From Pseudoalteromonas spongiae UST010723-006 (GTDB lineage: Bacteria; Pseudomonadota; Gammaproteobacteria; Enterobacterales; Alteromonadaceae), in contig NZ_CP011039.1 in NCBI RefSeq assembly GCF_000238255.3, forward strand, positions 2,529,001-2,593,000: a stretch of 64,000 nt of DNA, given 5' to 3'. Positions 29,940 to 39,445 of the stretch are shown here, in pieces. The number at the start of each line of letters is the position of its first letter. Position 1 is the first letter of the stretch. The notes under the pieces were generated by a model. The model searched no databases, was not told the origin of the DNA, and worked only from the letters and a program-made list of their open reading frames with translations. The position numbers and the translations under genes were made by a program.

Positions 29940-31169
29940 ATGAAGTTTTTTTTTCCAGACAGTCACGATTATGTTGATCCATCCTTCAACTTTGAAACCG
30001 AAAAAAACAATGAACATAGAGTAATACAACGTGATGATAAATATGCTCATGAGCTTTTTTCAAAGCCCGTCTATGATGGAATTCTTGTATCTAAAGCGAT
30101 AGTAGATGGAGTTAAAGGTGTTCAAGGGCGTTATTCTGTTGCTCAACGCCAGCGTTTCTTTAGAGAAGGTATTTATAGGTTTTTTAGACTACCTAAGCAC
30201 TACTTAACCATGGGTGATTGCGGAGCGTTTAGTTACGCAAAAGAATATGAGCCTATCTATACGGTGGATGAGGTTAACGAGTTTTATTCAAATTCAGGAT
30301 TTACTTATGGTATTTCTTTAGACCACATTATTTTTGATTTTGAGACTCCTAAGAAAAAGGTCACTGGCAAACAATTAGAAGAGTGTTTAAGACGCCAAGA
30401 AATCACATTAGAAAAAGCCGAAGAGTTCCTAATAAAAAACAAAGATATGAGTTTTGCCCCTTACGGCGTTGCTCACGGTTGGAGTCCTGAGTCTTATGCT
30501 GATTCTGTAATAAAATTACAAAAAATCGGATACGATAGGATCGCTTTAGGAGGTATGATTCCGCTTAAAAGCTCTGAGATTCTCAACGTTTTAAAATGCA
30601 TTAATAATATTAGAAATACGAAAACTCAATTTCATTTACTGGGGGTAAACCGTTTAGAGCATATTGCTGAATTTTCTAACTACGGTGTAACGTCATTTGA
30701 TAGTACCTCTCCATTAATGCGAGGTCTTAAGGATGATAAAAAGAACTATCATACTGCAACAGAAGATTATACCGCTATTGGTGTACCTCAAGTAGACGCC
30801 AATAATAACATGAGAAAATTAGTCGCATCAGGTTCAATAAATCAAAACGAGGCATTTAAATTAGAAAAAGCTTGTCTAGAAAGTTTAATAGGTTTTGAGA
30901 AAGGTGTGGTTGCTAAAAAAGAAGTTTTATCTGCTCTAACTGAATACGAAAAGTTGTACAACTCCAAAGCTTCAAGAGTTGACCTAATGGATAAAGTTCT
31001 TACAGATCAACCTTGGAAAAAGTGTCCTTGCGATGTCTGCAAAGACATAGGCATACATGTAATACTCAAAAGAGCCGCTGCACGCAACAGAAGAAGAGGT
31101 TTTCATAATCTTTACGTTGCCTATGAAAAACTACAGTCAGAATTAAATAAAATGAATCAGGTTAAATAA
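29940..31169 (+). CDS. dpdA: DpdA, DNA guanine transglycosylase (TGT paralog)
   Basis: 409 residues. DpdA swaps guanine in DNA for preQ0, in the manner of tRNA-guanine transglycosylase. The TGT-like MGDCGAFSY (D93, compare DSGGFQ of TGT) and GISLDHIIFDF (D128) are visible, along with GGMIPLKSSEIL. The zinc site is intact: C362, C364, C367 (CPCDVC) and H389. Length is in the DpdA range. It is followed without any gap by dpdB. This is the defining gene of the Dpd system; tRNA TGT is less likely because the protein diverges from Tgt outside these motifs. Confidence 0.93.
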   Translation: MKFFFPDSHDYVDPSFNFETEKNNEHRVIQRDDKYAHELFSKPVYDGILVSKAIVDGVKGVQGRYSVAQRQRFFREGIYRFFRLPKHYLTMGDCGAFSYAKEYEPIYTVDEVNEFYSNSGFTYGISLDHIIFDFETPKKKVTGKQLEECLRRQEITLEKAEEFLIKNKDMSFAPYGVAHGWSPESYADSVIKLQKIGYDRIALGGMIPLKSSEILNVLKCINNIRNTKTQFHLLGVNRLEHIAEFSNYGVTSFDSTSPLMRGLKDDKKNYHTATEDYTAIGVPQVDANNNMRKLVASGSINQNEAFKLEKACLESLIGFEKGVVAKKEVLSALTEYEKLYNSKASRVDLMDKVLTDQPWKKCPCDVCKDIGIHVILKRAAARNRRRGFHNLYVAYEKLQSELNKMNQVK

Positions 31170-32264
31170 ATGAATACGATTATCGTACCAGCTCTAAAAA
31201 TTGAACAAGGTCCGGGAAGGGCCCTTTTTAGTTTTGCAATCAAAGGGAAAGAAATTCAATCTATAGCATCAATTTCTCGTGTGAAAAGGCATGAAGATGA
31301 ATTAGTTGGGTATCAACGACCTGAAGTGTCCAACCATATTAATGAAATTAAAAGGTACTTAGAGTCAGAGAATCCAATGATTCCTAATGCATTAGTTATT
31401 GCTTTCAATAGTTCTGTTAAATTTGTTCCTTCAGACCACAACAAGAGCTTCGGCGAATTAGTCATCCCAATTATTGAAGGTGATGATAGTAAACCCGGCT
31501 TAATTGTTGATGGCCAGCAAAGAGCTGCTGCAATGCGTGAAGCTGATATTGATTCTTTCCAAATGCCGGTAAGCGCGTTTATTACTGATGACTCTCAAGA
31601 ACAAAGAGAACAATTTATTTTAGTGAATTCAACCAAGCCTTTACCTAAAGGTCTAATATATGAACTATTACCATATACAGAAACAAAATTGGCTTCATCT
31701 CTCCAAAAAAGAAGGTTTCCTGCGAGAATATTAGACGAATTGAACCATAGAAAAGACTCACCTTTTTATCAGCTTATTCAAACTGCAACTAATCCGAGTG
31801 GGTTGGTAAAAGATAACTCAATTCTTAAGCTTATCGAAGCAAGTTTAAATGAAGGTGCATTATATAATTATCGTGATGCTGCAACAGGTACGGGTGATAT
31901 AGAAGCTATGATCATAGTACTATGTAATTTCTGGGGTGCGGTTAGTGATGTATTTCCTGAAGCATGGGCTAAAAAACCAAAAGAGTCTCGTTTAATGCAT
32001 GGTGCTGGCATGACTGCTTTAGGGCAGTTGATGGATGAGATATTCGCTCGTTACCATATAGACCAGCAGAAAGAAGGTGTTAGCCGAGAACAGTTTAAGC
32101 AAGATTTAGAACAAATGAAACCATATTGTCACTGGACAAATGGCACTTGGAATTTTGGTGAAGATGATAAAGTAAAATGGAATGATCTTCAAAACATAAC
32201 TAAAGACATACAAAAATTAACAAATCACCTACTACGTAAATACAGAATGGAAGTTTGGAAATAA
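31170..32264 (+). CDS. dpdB: DpdB, DGQHR-domain (DndB/ParB-like) partner of DpdA
   Basis: 364 residues. The signature DGQQR (114-118) within LIVDGQQRAAAMREADID identifies the DGQHR/ParB-like family. With DpdA it is required for insertion of preQ0 in DNA; ATPase activity has been reported for the family. An N-terminal region with ISRVKRHEDELVGYQRPEV resembles the DndB start. ATG follows directly on the dpdA stop. Last gene of the plus-strand block. Confidence 0.9.
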   Translation: MNTIIVPALKIEQGPGRALFSFAIKGKEIQSIASISRVKRHEDELVGYQRPEVSNHINEIKRYLESENPMIPNALVIAFNSSVKFVPSDHNKSFGELVIPIIEGDDSKPGLIVDGQQRAAAMREADIDSFQMPVSAFITDDSQEQREQFILVNSTKPLPKGLIYELLPYTETKLASSLQKRRFPARILDELNHRKDSPFYQLIQTATNPSGLVKDNSILKLIEASLNEGALYNYRDAATGTGDIEAMIIVLCNFWGAVSDVFPEAWAKKPKESRLMHGAGMTALGQLMDEIFARYHIDQQKEGVSREQFKQDLEQMKPYCHWTNGTWNFGEDDKVKWNDLQNITKDIQKLTNHLLRKYRMEVWK

Positions 32265-32498
32265 CGTGGTAAAAGTAGTTGTAATATACTCGGACGGAAT
32301 GAGTTAGAGTAAAAAAATAGGTATAAATGGCATTCTAACCTACCTGAATAAGAGAATTAAGAATGCCAATTTTAGACAGTAATATCGCTCAATTATTTGA
32401 TAGATCTAATTCTCCATAAAATTTTATTGGTAAAGGGAGATTACTAAAGCAGTCAACAAAAAAGTAACTGAGCGAGGTTATGAATACAAACAGTTTAT
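32265..32498. other. Convergent gap between the two Dpd blocks
   Basis: 234 bases. An 8-base inverted repeat (GGCATTCT at 32329-32336 / AGAATGCC at 32360-32367) may be a weak shared terminator. An 18-codon frame starting at 32363 is too short to call. Base composition changes sharply across here. Confidence 0.4.
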
Positions 32499-33701
32499 TT
32501 ACAAACAACTAGCAACATTCAACTCCACCTGTTGCCAGAGTCGGCGCATTGGTGCTTGCCCTTTAAGTGAAAGTTTGATGTGAATTGGCGTCGCCTCTAG
32601 CCATTCATACAAACTCATCAATTCGGATTCATGGCAAGCTTGCGCATAATTGAGCACCTCACTCACTGTTTGTTCTTCATAGCTTAGCTTGCTGACATCC
32701 AGCGCTTCTACTAAATCAATTTTCTGAGCATTGACACTGGTATCTTGCTCAAGCAACTGGCTTAGCCACACTTGGTCGACATTGCCCGCCACCTTATCTG
32801 CAAAACCTTCAATATTGAGGACATGAGCCAAAATAGCCCAAAGACGCCACTCTGATTCGCTGTCAAACGCCGGAGTTTTTGTGAGCAAAGGGCAAAACTC
32901 TTGCGCACCGTAATAAAGAGCAGGCCAGTCAATTTCAAAGCACGTTAACGCCTCTTCATCCTCGCAAGACGAATAAACCAGCGCATTCATAATGGCTGTT
33001 ACGACACCACTGGAAATCACCTGAGAAATAACGTTTCGCTCATGAGCAAATTGAACAATAGCCGACCACTTTCGCTCTTTTTCCATAAACATGAACTTCA
33101 AAGTATCTTTGTTCCGCCGTTCTAACTCGTCTCTGGACATAATTTCGCGGTAGTACGAGTCCATCAGATCAAGGTCATGCTCTTTATACGCATTTATAAA
33201 CCCGTTAATCAGCATTCCTATTGATTTTCCAGAGTCTTGTTTAATCACAGGAGAGTGATTAAAACGGGATACCATTTCCTCCAATGCTGATTGCATTTCC
33301 TTAATCGCATAAGGAACAAACTTCTGGTATTCATCTTTGTCAAACGGAGTGTGTTGCTGGGTCCAGATTGCAACCTTCAAGAAACCATGCGGCCATTGGC
33401 TAAATAACACCGACTCAAACGAATACTCGGCCTCTTTACAAGGTCGCGCATATTTGCAGCAAAATCTTGGCAACGCACAGTTTAGCCAATCTTTCGTATA
33501 CTCCATCAACTCTTCTGTTTCGCATAAAACATAAAAAGCGGGATCACTGCCTTGCGGATAACCAATCAGGTATTTAATTTTTTCCGAATTTAGAAGAACT
33601 GATTTTGCTTGGTCAACTTTATCCTTGTATTTGCTTTCTGGCGTAATCTTGTTATCACCTTGAAAAAAGCCAAGCAGAATAGACTCAATACCAGTCATCA
33701 T
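32499..33701 (-). CDS. Dpd-associated protein, candidate DpdD
   Basis: 400 residues, no recognised domain. Soluble; the N-terminal third has IGYPQGSDPAFYVLCETEEL and a Cys cluster (LPRFCCKYARPCKEAEY); the C-terminal half is helical and acidic. It overlaps dpdK by 17 bases and is the last gene of the minus-strand operon. As E to K can all be placed upstream in order, this is DpdD by elimination only, and it could be a system-specific extra. Function in restriction is inferred from operon membership. Confidence 0.5.
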   Translation of the reverse strand: MMTGIESILLGFFQGDNKITPESKYKDKVDQAKSVLLNSEKIKYLIGYPQGSDPAFYVLCETEELMEYTKDWLNCALPRFCCKYARPCKEAEYSFESVLFSQWPHGFLKVAIWTQQHTPFDKDEYQKFVPYAIKEMQSALEEMVSRFNHSPVIKQDSGKSIGMLINGFINAYKEHDLDLMDSYYREIMSRDELERRNKDTLKFMFMEKERKWSAIVQFAHERNVISQVISSGVVTAIMNALVYSSCEDEEALTCFEIDWPALYYGAQEFCPLLTKTPAFDSESEWRLWAILAHVLNIEGFADKVAGNVDQVWLSQLLEQDTSVNAQKIDLVEALDVSKLSYEEQTVSEVLNYAQACHESELMSLYEWLEATPIHIKLSLKGQAPMRRLWQQVELNVASCL

Positions 33702-34248
33702 CGTCCTCCAAATCTACCTCTTCCACTTGAACTTCTTTAAAATACAAGTCTTCATAGGTGTTCCTTTTTTCTGCAATTTGGGCGGGGTTAGTGGTGTACG
33801 TAATACACTCGTAATTTACCGTTGCGCCAAAGTAAGTGAAGTTCATTGAACCACGGATCAATGCGCAGTCGGTCAACAGCCCTTTTTCATGGAGATCTTT
33901 CAGTTCCACCACTTTAAACCGGGAAGGATAATTGCAGAGATTTTGCTCTAGTTGGCGCATTTTCTCCCTGTTCTCGCGAATCGCTAATTTCAGCGTAGCG
34001 CCAGCCTCAACACAGTTTTGAAGAAGCTCAAAGAAATATACCTGACGATGTCCCCATGTCGGGTTAACAGCATCGAAATTTCCTGTCGTGTTGTCTAGAA
34101 CCGGAAAATCAGATATCCAGGGGCTTAATATATAAATCACACCGGGGTTTAATGACTCAGCCACCAGCAATGACGAAAGCAGATCCTTTATATGTGCCCG
34201 TCCAATCGCCTCTTTAGTTTCGATAGAGCGTTCTTCTTGCAAAATCAT
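33685..34248 (-). CDS. dpdK: DpdK, phospholipase D-family nuclease
   Basis: 187 residues with one PLD motif: H120-E-K122 in DLHEKGLLTD followed by GSMNFT (133-138, Ser and Asn placed as in HKD nucleases). A single HKD implies a dimer forming one active site. It is the likely DNA-cleaving subunit of the Dpd restriction complex (inference from family). It overlaps dpdJ by four bases (ATGA) and the next gene by 17. Confidence 0.85.
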   Translation of the reverse strand: MILQEERSIETKEAIGRAHIKDLLSSLLVAESLNPGVIYILSPWISDFPVLDNTTGNFDAVNPTWGHRQVYFFELLQNCVEAGATLKLAIRENREKMRQLEQNLCNYPSRFKVVELKDLHEKGLLTDCALIRGSMNFTYFGATVNYECITYTTNPAQIAEKRNTYEDLYFKEVQVEEVDLEDDDDWY

Positions 34249-37200
34249 TGTAAAATGTCTCTCACTTCTACGGTCACATGAATCGATGACAACCGGGTTT
34301 GCAGTTTAGTAATTCGTGGATAGAACAACATTTTGTTGTACTCCAGCATGCTGACATTCAATTGGCTAATCACTGACTTCACAGAGCCTCTTTCTTGACC
34401 CGTAAACACCAGTGTGCCTTTTCCTGTGGCTTGCAAAGCATTAGACAATGTCTGCAGCCATTCGCCGCGCTCGTCATAGTCCACTAAGGTTTCTGTATTT
34501 GTAATGACTTTCGACAACAATAACCGCTCAGTTTTATTGTTGCTGGCACTGAACTGGTTATAAAAGCCCAACTCTTGTTCGCGGATTATTGCTCCCCGCT
34601 GCCACATGCGAGACTGAATACGGTTTTTCTCACGATAGATATCGCTGTATGTTCCACCCTGCTTGGCCGCAAGCACGTAAGATGCGATATGAAGAGGGAT
34701 CTCCAGTTCACTTCGCTCCTCATAGCCCGTCCATTGCTGCAGGAGTTCCGTGAGTCGTTGATCTGATTTCTCGTTAGCACCGCTCTTTAATACTCTCGAA
34801 TATAAAACGCTCTCCCAAGTATGGGTGGGTAATATGCCGAGTTTAGCGATCTGCTGTTTTAATCTTTTTGTATTTTCAGAACGTTCAGCCAGCGATTTCG
34901 CACTACGTACCTGATTAAGAGTGTCACGCAATGCTACGTTACCGTTCAACTCATCGAGAAAATACTGTAGGTCGAAATTCACCTGTTCGTATTCACCAAT
35001 TTCAAATGCATGAGTCAAATGCCCAAGGGTGCGAAGCGGGTCTTCCTTAAACACCTCTCTAAACTTGGTGATATAACCAATTCCACCCACTTCATTTTCG
35101 TTTACCCATACGTTGAGTTGCTCTCCGTCCCAACGGTGATCCAAGCTAAAGGACTGTTCCGATACGTCTGAGACCAGTTTCAGGAACATGGCATTAATGC
35201 CACCGCACAAAGTTTGTCCCAGTAAATCTCTTGCCCAACTGTAGTACTCAGAGTTATCTGCATAATCTGGTTCAAGCCTTAGCGCCCCTTTCATATCATG
35301 AAGATTGCTTTCTTCTGAAAAATACTCAGTTAAGCGCTTGTGAAGATCTTGCTCTTCATCATTGCCATCTGCGGTTTCTCGCCGCTGAAAAAGCCCGTTA
35401 ATAACCCCGTCGACAACTTGCTTTCCTTGCTGAGAATAAAGGTATTCAAAGGATTCATGTAATGCTTGCCCTTTCTGTTCGCTCAAAACAAGCAACGAAC
35501 ATATCAGGCACTCGAATACCCAGTTTGCAAAGAAAAAGTTATCTTTGTAACAATCGGAATGAACAAACGCATGTTGAAGGTATTGGTAATACAAGGATTT
35601 CTTGTTCTGCTCGTGACGAAGAAGACCCTTTATATCTGCTTCAGAAAAGCTAAACGAAAACTTGGCGCTATCTACCCACAACTTGGTGCCGATGGCCGCA
35701 GGCTCCCCTTCAAGCGTCCAATTAAAGTTAACATTCGCGTTATCACCACTAGAAAATGGAATGCACGCCTTTGCACCCGTGCAATAACGTACAAGTTCCA
35801 CGGGAGCTGAGTGGTCGTGAGTGAAAAACTCGATACCACGAAGTACATTGTGCCATTCACTGTTCTGGGGCACGTTGATGTGACTGAGTGATTTAGGTTC
35901 TGATATATCAAAATGCCATCGCAACACACTGCTGCTTTTGTTGCTCAGTACGGGATTACTTGAACGCTGAGTGCGGACAAACCTCGGTTGATACACCGGG
36001 ATCTGCTCTCCTTCATGTGAAATGTCTTCCTGGTGAACCTGTTTACCAATGCTGCCAAATGCTTCCTCGATGTCGAAGTCAACATCAACCGTCGCATCTG
36101 GCACTGGATTAAAGTCTGCCGGTACCAGCCAGTCAGGCACATTCCAAGATTTCACCGTATAGCGCTTAGACATACGCCCTGGAGCAAACTCTTTTAACGC
36201 TTGGAAGAAGGCCATTGGCTCGCTGTTTGTGCGGAGTTCTTTCTTAGTTGAACGATCCAATGCAATCGTCAGCGCTTGTGTATCCAGTGCCGAAAACAAT
36301 TGCGAAGAAATATACTTCGGCATAGGCCCAGACTGCTGCTCGACCAAGCTATCCCACCGTTTTCCTTTCGCACCCCATTTAAACTGTAAGTTCTGACGAA
36401 GTTCAGGTAGGAAAGACATCATGATCGAACGTGGCGGTGCCCACATCACCACTTTGACCTGATCATCACTGAGGGTAAGCGTGTCTTGTAAATAGTCTGT
36501 CAACTGGCGCGTTTTTGCCTGAGATGCCATTACATCTGTAACGGCATCCTTAATTTGCTGAAGGCTTTTTCCATTCGTAAGTTTACCTTCTTTGTCGGCT
36601 CGGTTTGGTTCTCTGAGTACTGCCCAAACGTTCACCCAGTCCATACGGTACTCTTTCACTAACCACTCTAACGTAGCGAGGGCGGCATGCATCTTATGTA
36701 TGTGAGAGTTTTCAATTGGCAACTTTGTCGTTTTGACCTTTGGGTCAATTAATTGCTCATACTGCTGAAACGCAATTCGATCCCTACCAAAGTCTGACAA
36801 AATGGTATACATCCACGGGCGCATGCCACGGCGTCGGCCTGCACGCCCCTTACGTTGCAAATAAGAAGCAACATTGCGGGGTGCCTTATGCTGAATGACA
36901 AGGCCTACATCAGGGTCGTTATACCCAACTTCTAAAGAGGCCGTTGCAACCACCACATTAGCGGTTTGATTTACTCCGCTATCTTGACTAGATGTTCTTT
37001 CAACCTGAGTAGATTCAGACAAATTATGGCCGATCTCCTCAGCAGAAGACCAATCAAGCCCTAACACCTTTTGACGTTCTTGGTCATAGTTTGGGTGGTG
37101 AGAGGAACGTAGCCAAGCAAGTGGCGAATCGTCCCCATCTCTAGGTCTTATTTCACCGTAGAAGTCTTTCTTACCTTCCGAATCTAAATAATCGTTATAA

Positions 37201-38711
37201 AGGCGATTAATCACATCAAGGTCATCAGTAAACACAAACGCTTTCTGTCCAAAGATGCCCTGAGATATGTTCTTGCCCACCCCTTGGTGCGTATCCAGCA
37301 TACGACTGCCAAGCATGGTTGCCTGAATTGTAGCAGATAACAAACCCGTTTGAGATGCAGGATCCCCGCGCAGCGCTAACATATATTCAGCGCCTTCTTC
37401 TTCTAACTCGTGTTCGAACGATTCAACCAACTCGGTAAAGTGAGATTTAGTGCCGGTCAAATCCGCAAAAAAGTTCTTCGCGTCTGCCAAGGTTGCCGAT
37501 AAACCGACAAAATGCGGCTTGATGCCACTGAATTTCATCCAGCGTTTTAAAAGATATGACGTTTGTGCACCGGTACTCCCTTCATAGGTATGCACTTCAT
37601 CCAATAACACCAGTGGAATCGACTTTTGATCTCGGGTGACACCGAAAAGATGATTGGAGTACCCATCACTCAGGCGCTGGTTGAGCATCTCAGTCGTTGT
37701 AAACAGGATATCAGGTGGCGATTTTTTAACGCGCTCTCTTGTTGCCAGAATTTCATCTTCCGGCAAAACAGCACTACAGGAGCGACAAATAACCTGCTTC
37801 GTGGCTTTGCTAAAGTTCAGTGTGCCGCCACAGTGTTTTCCATTTGGCTTTTGCGGGCAGACCATCGCCTCAAAAGCAGCGCCGTCCTTGGTATAATTTT
37901 CAAAAAAGGTATCGCCATAGAAGGTGCCTATGGAAATTTTACGCCGACCTTTAGAAAGCAGGTAGTCATCAAGTTTTCGCGCTTCTTTATAGGTTTCTGC
38001 AAACTGATCCTTCAGCAGTTCCTTTCGGGGATAAATAGCCAGAATTCGAACGCGAGGCTGAGCATCTTGAAGCAAACTAGCCGCCAGCTTAGTCATGGCT
38101 GGAAGGTAGAAAGACAGCGTTTTACCACTGCCCGTTCCAGCACAAACGATCGTCGCGCTGGCATCCTTAGCACTCTTATATTTATGCTTATCAAACTTTT
38201 CTAAAATGCGCTCTGTTGAGCGCACCTGAAAACCAGACAACTTAAACCAGTCATCTCCATTTTTTAGAAGATTGCTGAGTATGACCTTTTCTTCTGCTGA
38301 ACTAAATAATCGGTTTTGTTCCCAATTATCAATCAGCGTTTTAGCATGCTTATCTCGCTTCGGGTACTGGCGCGCGCGTTTTAAAAAACGAAAGTCAGAA
38401 ATAAGCGGCTTGGTATCTTCTGCACCTTTACTTCTAAACCACTGGCGTGATAGCACCTGAAGTCGAACAGTTTCAGCCATTCTTGAGCGATATTTCCCTG
38501 CTTCGACTTCAAAGATAAAACACCGGCTTTTCAACGCATCAAAATACTCATCGACAAAAATATCGTTGACGCCAGACTCTCGGATACTATCTCGAATTTC
38601 AGCTTCACTCGAAGATACATCGATATCCCCCCAAGCTAAAAGTTCCGTTTCCTTATTCTCTAATCTATCAAGTGCTTCAATCAGTTTTTGCGTATCCATT
38701 AAGTCACTCAC
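34245..38711 (-). CDS. dpdJ: DpdJ, large DEAD/DEAH-box helicase (COG1205 type)
   Basis: 1488 residues. Walker A GTGSGKT at 192-198, DEVH at 371-374 (LVLLDEVHTYEG), and the motif VI region GRAGRRRGMRP near 640 define an SF2 helicase. Four Cys (C285, C294, C309, C312) between motifs look like a zinc ribbon insertion. The C-terminal 800 residues have no recognised domain, and probably mediate complex assembly. The start is GTG at 38711 overlapping the dpdI stop (TAGTG), or the ATG 12 bases on. Part of the restriction block. Confidence 0.9.
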   Translation of the reverse strand: MSDLMDTQKLIEALDRLENKETELLAWGDIDVSSSEAEIRDSIRESGVNDIFVDEYFDALKSRCFIFEVEAGKYRSRMAETVRLQVLSRQWFRSKGAEDTKPLISDFRFLKRARQYPKRDKHAKTLIDNWEQNRLFSSAEEKVILSNLLKNGDDWFKLSGFQVRSTERILEKFDKHKYKSAKDASATIVCAGTGSGKTLSFYLPAMTKLAASLLQDAQPRVRILAIYPRKELLKDQFAETYKEARKLDDYLLSKGRRKISIGTFYGDTFFENYTKDGAAFEAMVCPQKPNGKHCGGTLNFSKATKQVICRSCSAVLPEDEILATRERVKKSPPDILFTTTEMLNQRLSDGYSNHLFGVTRDQKSIPLVLLDEVHTYEGSTGAQTSYLLKRWMKFSGIKPHFVGLSATLADAKNFFADLTGTKSHFTELVESFEHELEEEGAEYMLALRGDPASQTGLLSATIQATMLGSRMLDTHQGVGKNISQGIFGQKAFVFTDDLDVINRLYNDYLDSEGKKDFYGEIRPRDGDDSPLAWLRSSHHPNYDQERQKVLGLDWSSAEEIGHNLSESTQVERTSSQDSGVNQTANVVVATASLEVGYNDPDVGLVIQHKAPRNVASYLQRKGRAGRRRGMRPWMYTILSDFGRDRIAFQQYEQLIDPKVKTTKLPIENSHIHKMHAALATLEWLVKEYRMDWVNVWAVLREPNRADKEGKLTNGKSLQQIKDAVTDVMASQAKTRQLTDYLQDTLTLSDDQVKVVMWAPPRSIMMSFLPELRQNLQFKWGAKGKRWDSLVEQQSGPMPKYISSQLFSALDTQALTIALDRSTKKELRTNSEPMAFFQALKEFAPGRMSKRYTVKSWNVPDWLVPADFNPVPDATVDVDFDIEEAFGSIGKQVHQEDISHEGEQIPVYQPRFVRTQRSSNPVLSNKSSSVLRWHFDISEPKSLSHINVPQNSEWHNVLRGIEFFTHDHSAPVELVRYCTGAKACIPFSSGDNANVNFNWTLEGEPAAIGTKLWVDSAKFSFSFSEADIKGLLRHEQNKKSLYYQYLQHAFVHSDCYKDNFFFANWVFECLICSLLVLSEQKGQALHESFEYLYSQQGKQVVDGVINGLFQRRETADGNDEEQDLHKRLTEYFSEESNLHDMKGALRLEPDYADNSEYYSWARDLLGQTLCGGINAMFLKLVSDVSEQSFSLDHRWDGEQLNVWVNENEVGGIGYITKFREVFKEDPLRTLGHLTHAFEIGEYEQVNFDLQYFLDELNGNVALRDTLNQVRSAKSLAERSENTKRLKQQIAKLGILPTHTWESVLYSRVLKSGANEKSDQRLTELLQQWTGYEERSELEIPLHIASYVLAAKQGGTYSDIYREKNRIQSRMWQRGAIIREQELGFYNQFSASNNKTERLLLSKVITNTETLVDYDERGEWLQTLSNALQATGKGTLVFTGQERGSVKSVISQLNVSMLEYNKMLFYPRITKLQTRLSSIHVTVEVRDILQ

Positions 38712-39445
38712 TAACGTTGCTTAATCACTAAGCTATTCAATTTATTATTATCTTCTAGCCATTGCATGACTTCCGGTGTCAGCATTGAAACAAGCGCAAC
38801 ACCACCGATGCGGTTCAACTCGTCGAAAAGCTTCTTTACACCTTCAGGGAGATCTTCGGTGTTCATTTCGCCTTTTAGTTCAGCACACTTTTGTGCGAGC
38901 TGCTGAATACGCTGTAACCTGACATTGTCAAAGTTAAAACCATTAACTTGCTCATCAAAGTCTTTTTTCGCCTTGACATATCGGTCATAGAGTTCTGCAT
39001 TGCCATGCACTTTTTTCTGCTGTTCCAGAATGAACTGATCTACCTGTGCTAGGCTTTTTTGCTCTTCAGACCAATCACGCCATAATTGTTGGTGAGTTTC
39101 CGAATACAATTTCGCTGTTTGCTTGAGTGCATCGGTTAACAAATAGAGTGTGTTTTTCTCATCCGATATACTTTCGTGTTCAACATCCGCCCAAAGCGAT
39201 TTAAAGGCCTCCAGATTCTCTGTCGCTTGTTGCAAGGCTTCCACTCCACCTTCAACAAACAGATCAACGTCTTCGATATTTTTCAGGCACTCATTTTTTC
39301 TGGCTTCGCCTTCTACACCTCTGGCTGCACCATCTATTCGCTCTGAAATTGTCTTCATCGAGTCTTTTATTTCTTCCAGACTGGCCGCATCTCTATAATA
39401 AACAATCTCTTGCTGCAGTTGTGCAAGTTGGTCTTTAAGACTCAT
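38711..39445 (-). CDS. DpdI candidate, coiled-coil protein
   Basis: 244 residues starting MSLKDQLAQLQQEIVYYRDA. Nearly all helical with heptad character through residues 1-200, so probably a coiled-coil scaffold. It has no catalytic motif. The start lies within the end of dpdH (11-base overlap) and the end is coupled to dpdJ. Assigned DpdI from order (H-I-J); sequence gives no independent support. Confidence 0.6.
   Translation of the reverse strand: MSLKDQLAQLQQEIVYYRDAASLEEIKDSMKTISERIDGAARGVEGEARKNECLKNIEDVDLFVEGGVEALQQATENLEAFKSLWADVEHESISDEKNTLYLLTDALKQTAKLYSETHQQLWRDWSEEQKSLAQVDQFILEQQKKVHGNAELYDRYVKAKKDFDEQVNGFNFDNVRLQRIQQLAQKCAELKGEMNTEDLPEGVKKLFDELNRIGGVALVSMLTPEVMQWLEDNNKLNSLVIKQR

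Noticed and set aside
32363..32419. 18-codon frame MPILDSNIAQLFDRSNSP between the Dpd blocks
   Set aside because: Too short and no strong ribosome-binding site; could be the remnant of a larger gene but no family was recognised.
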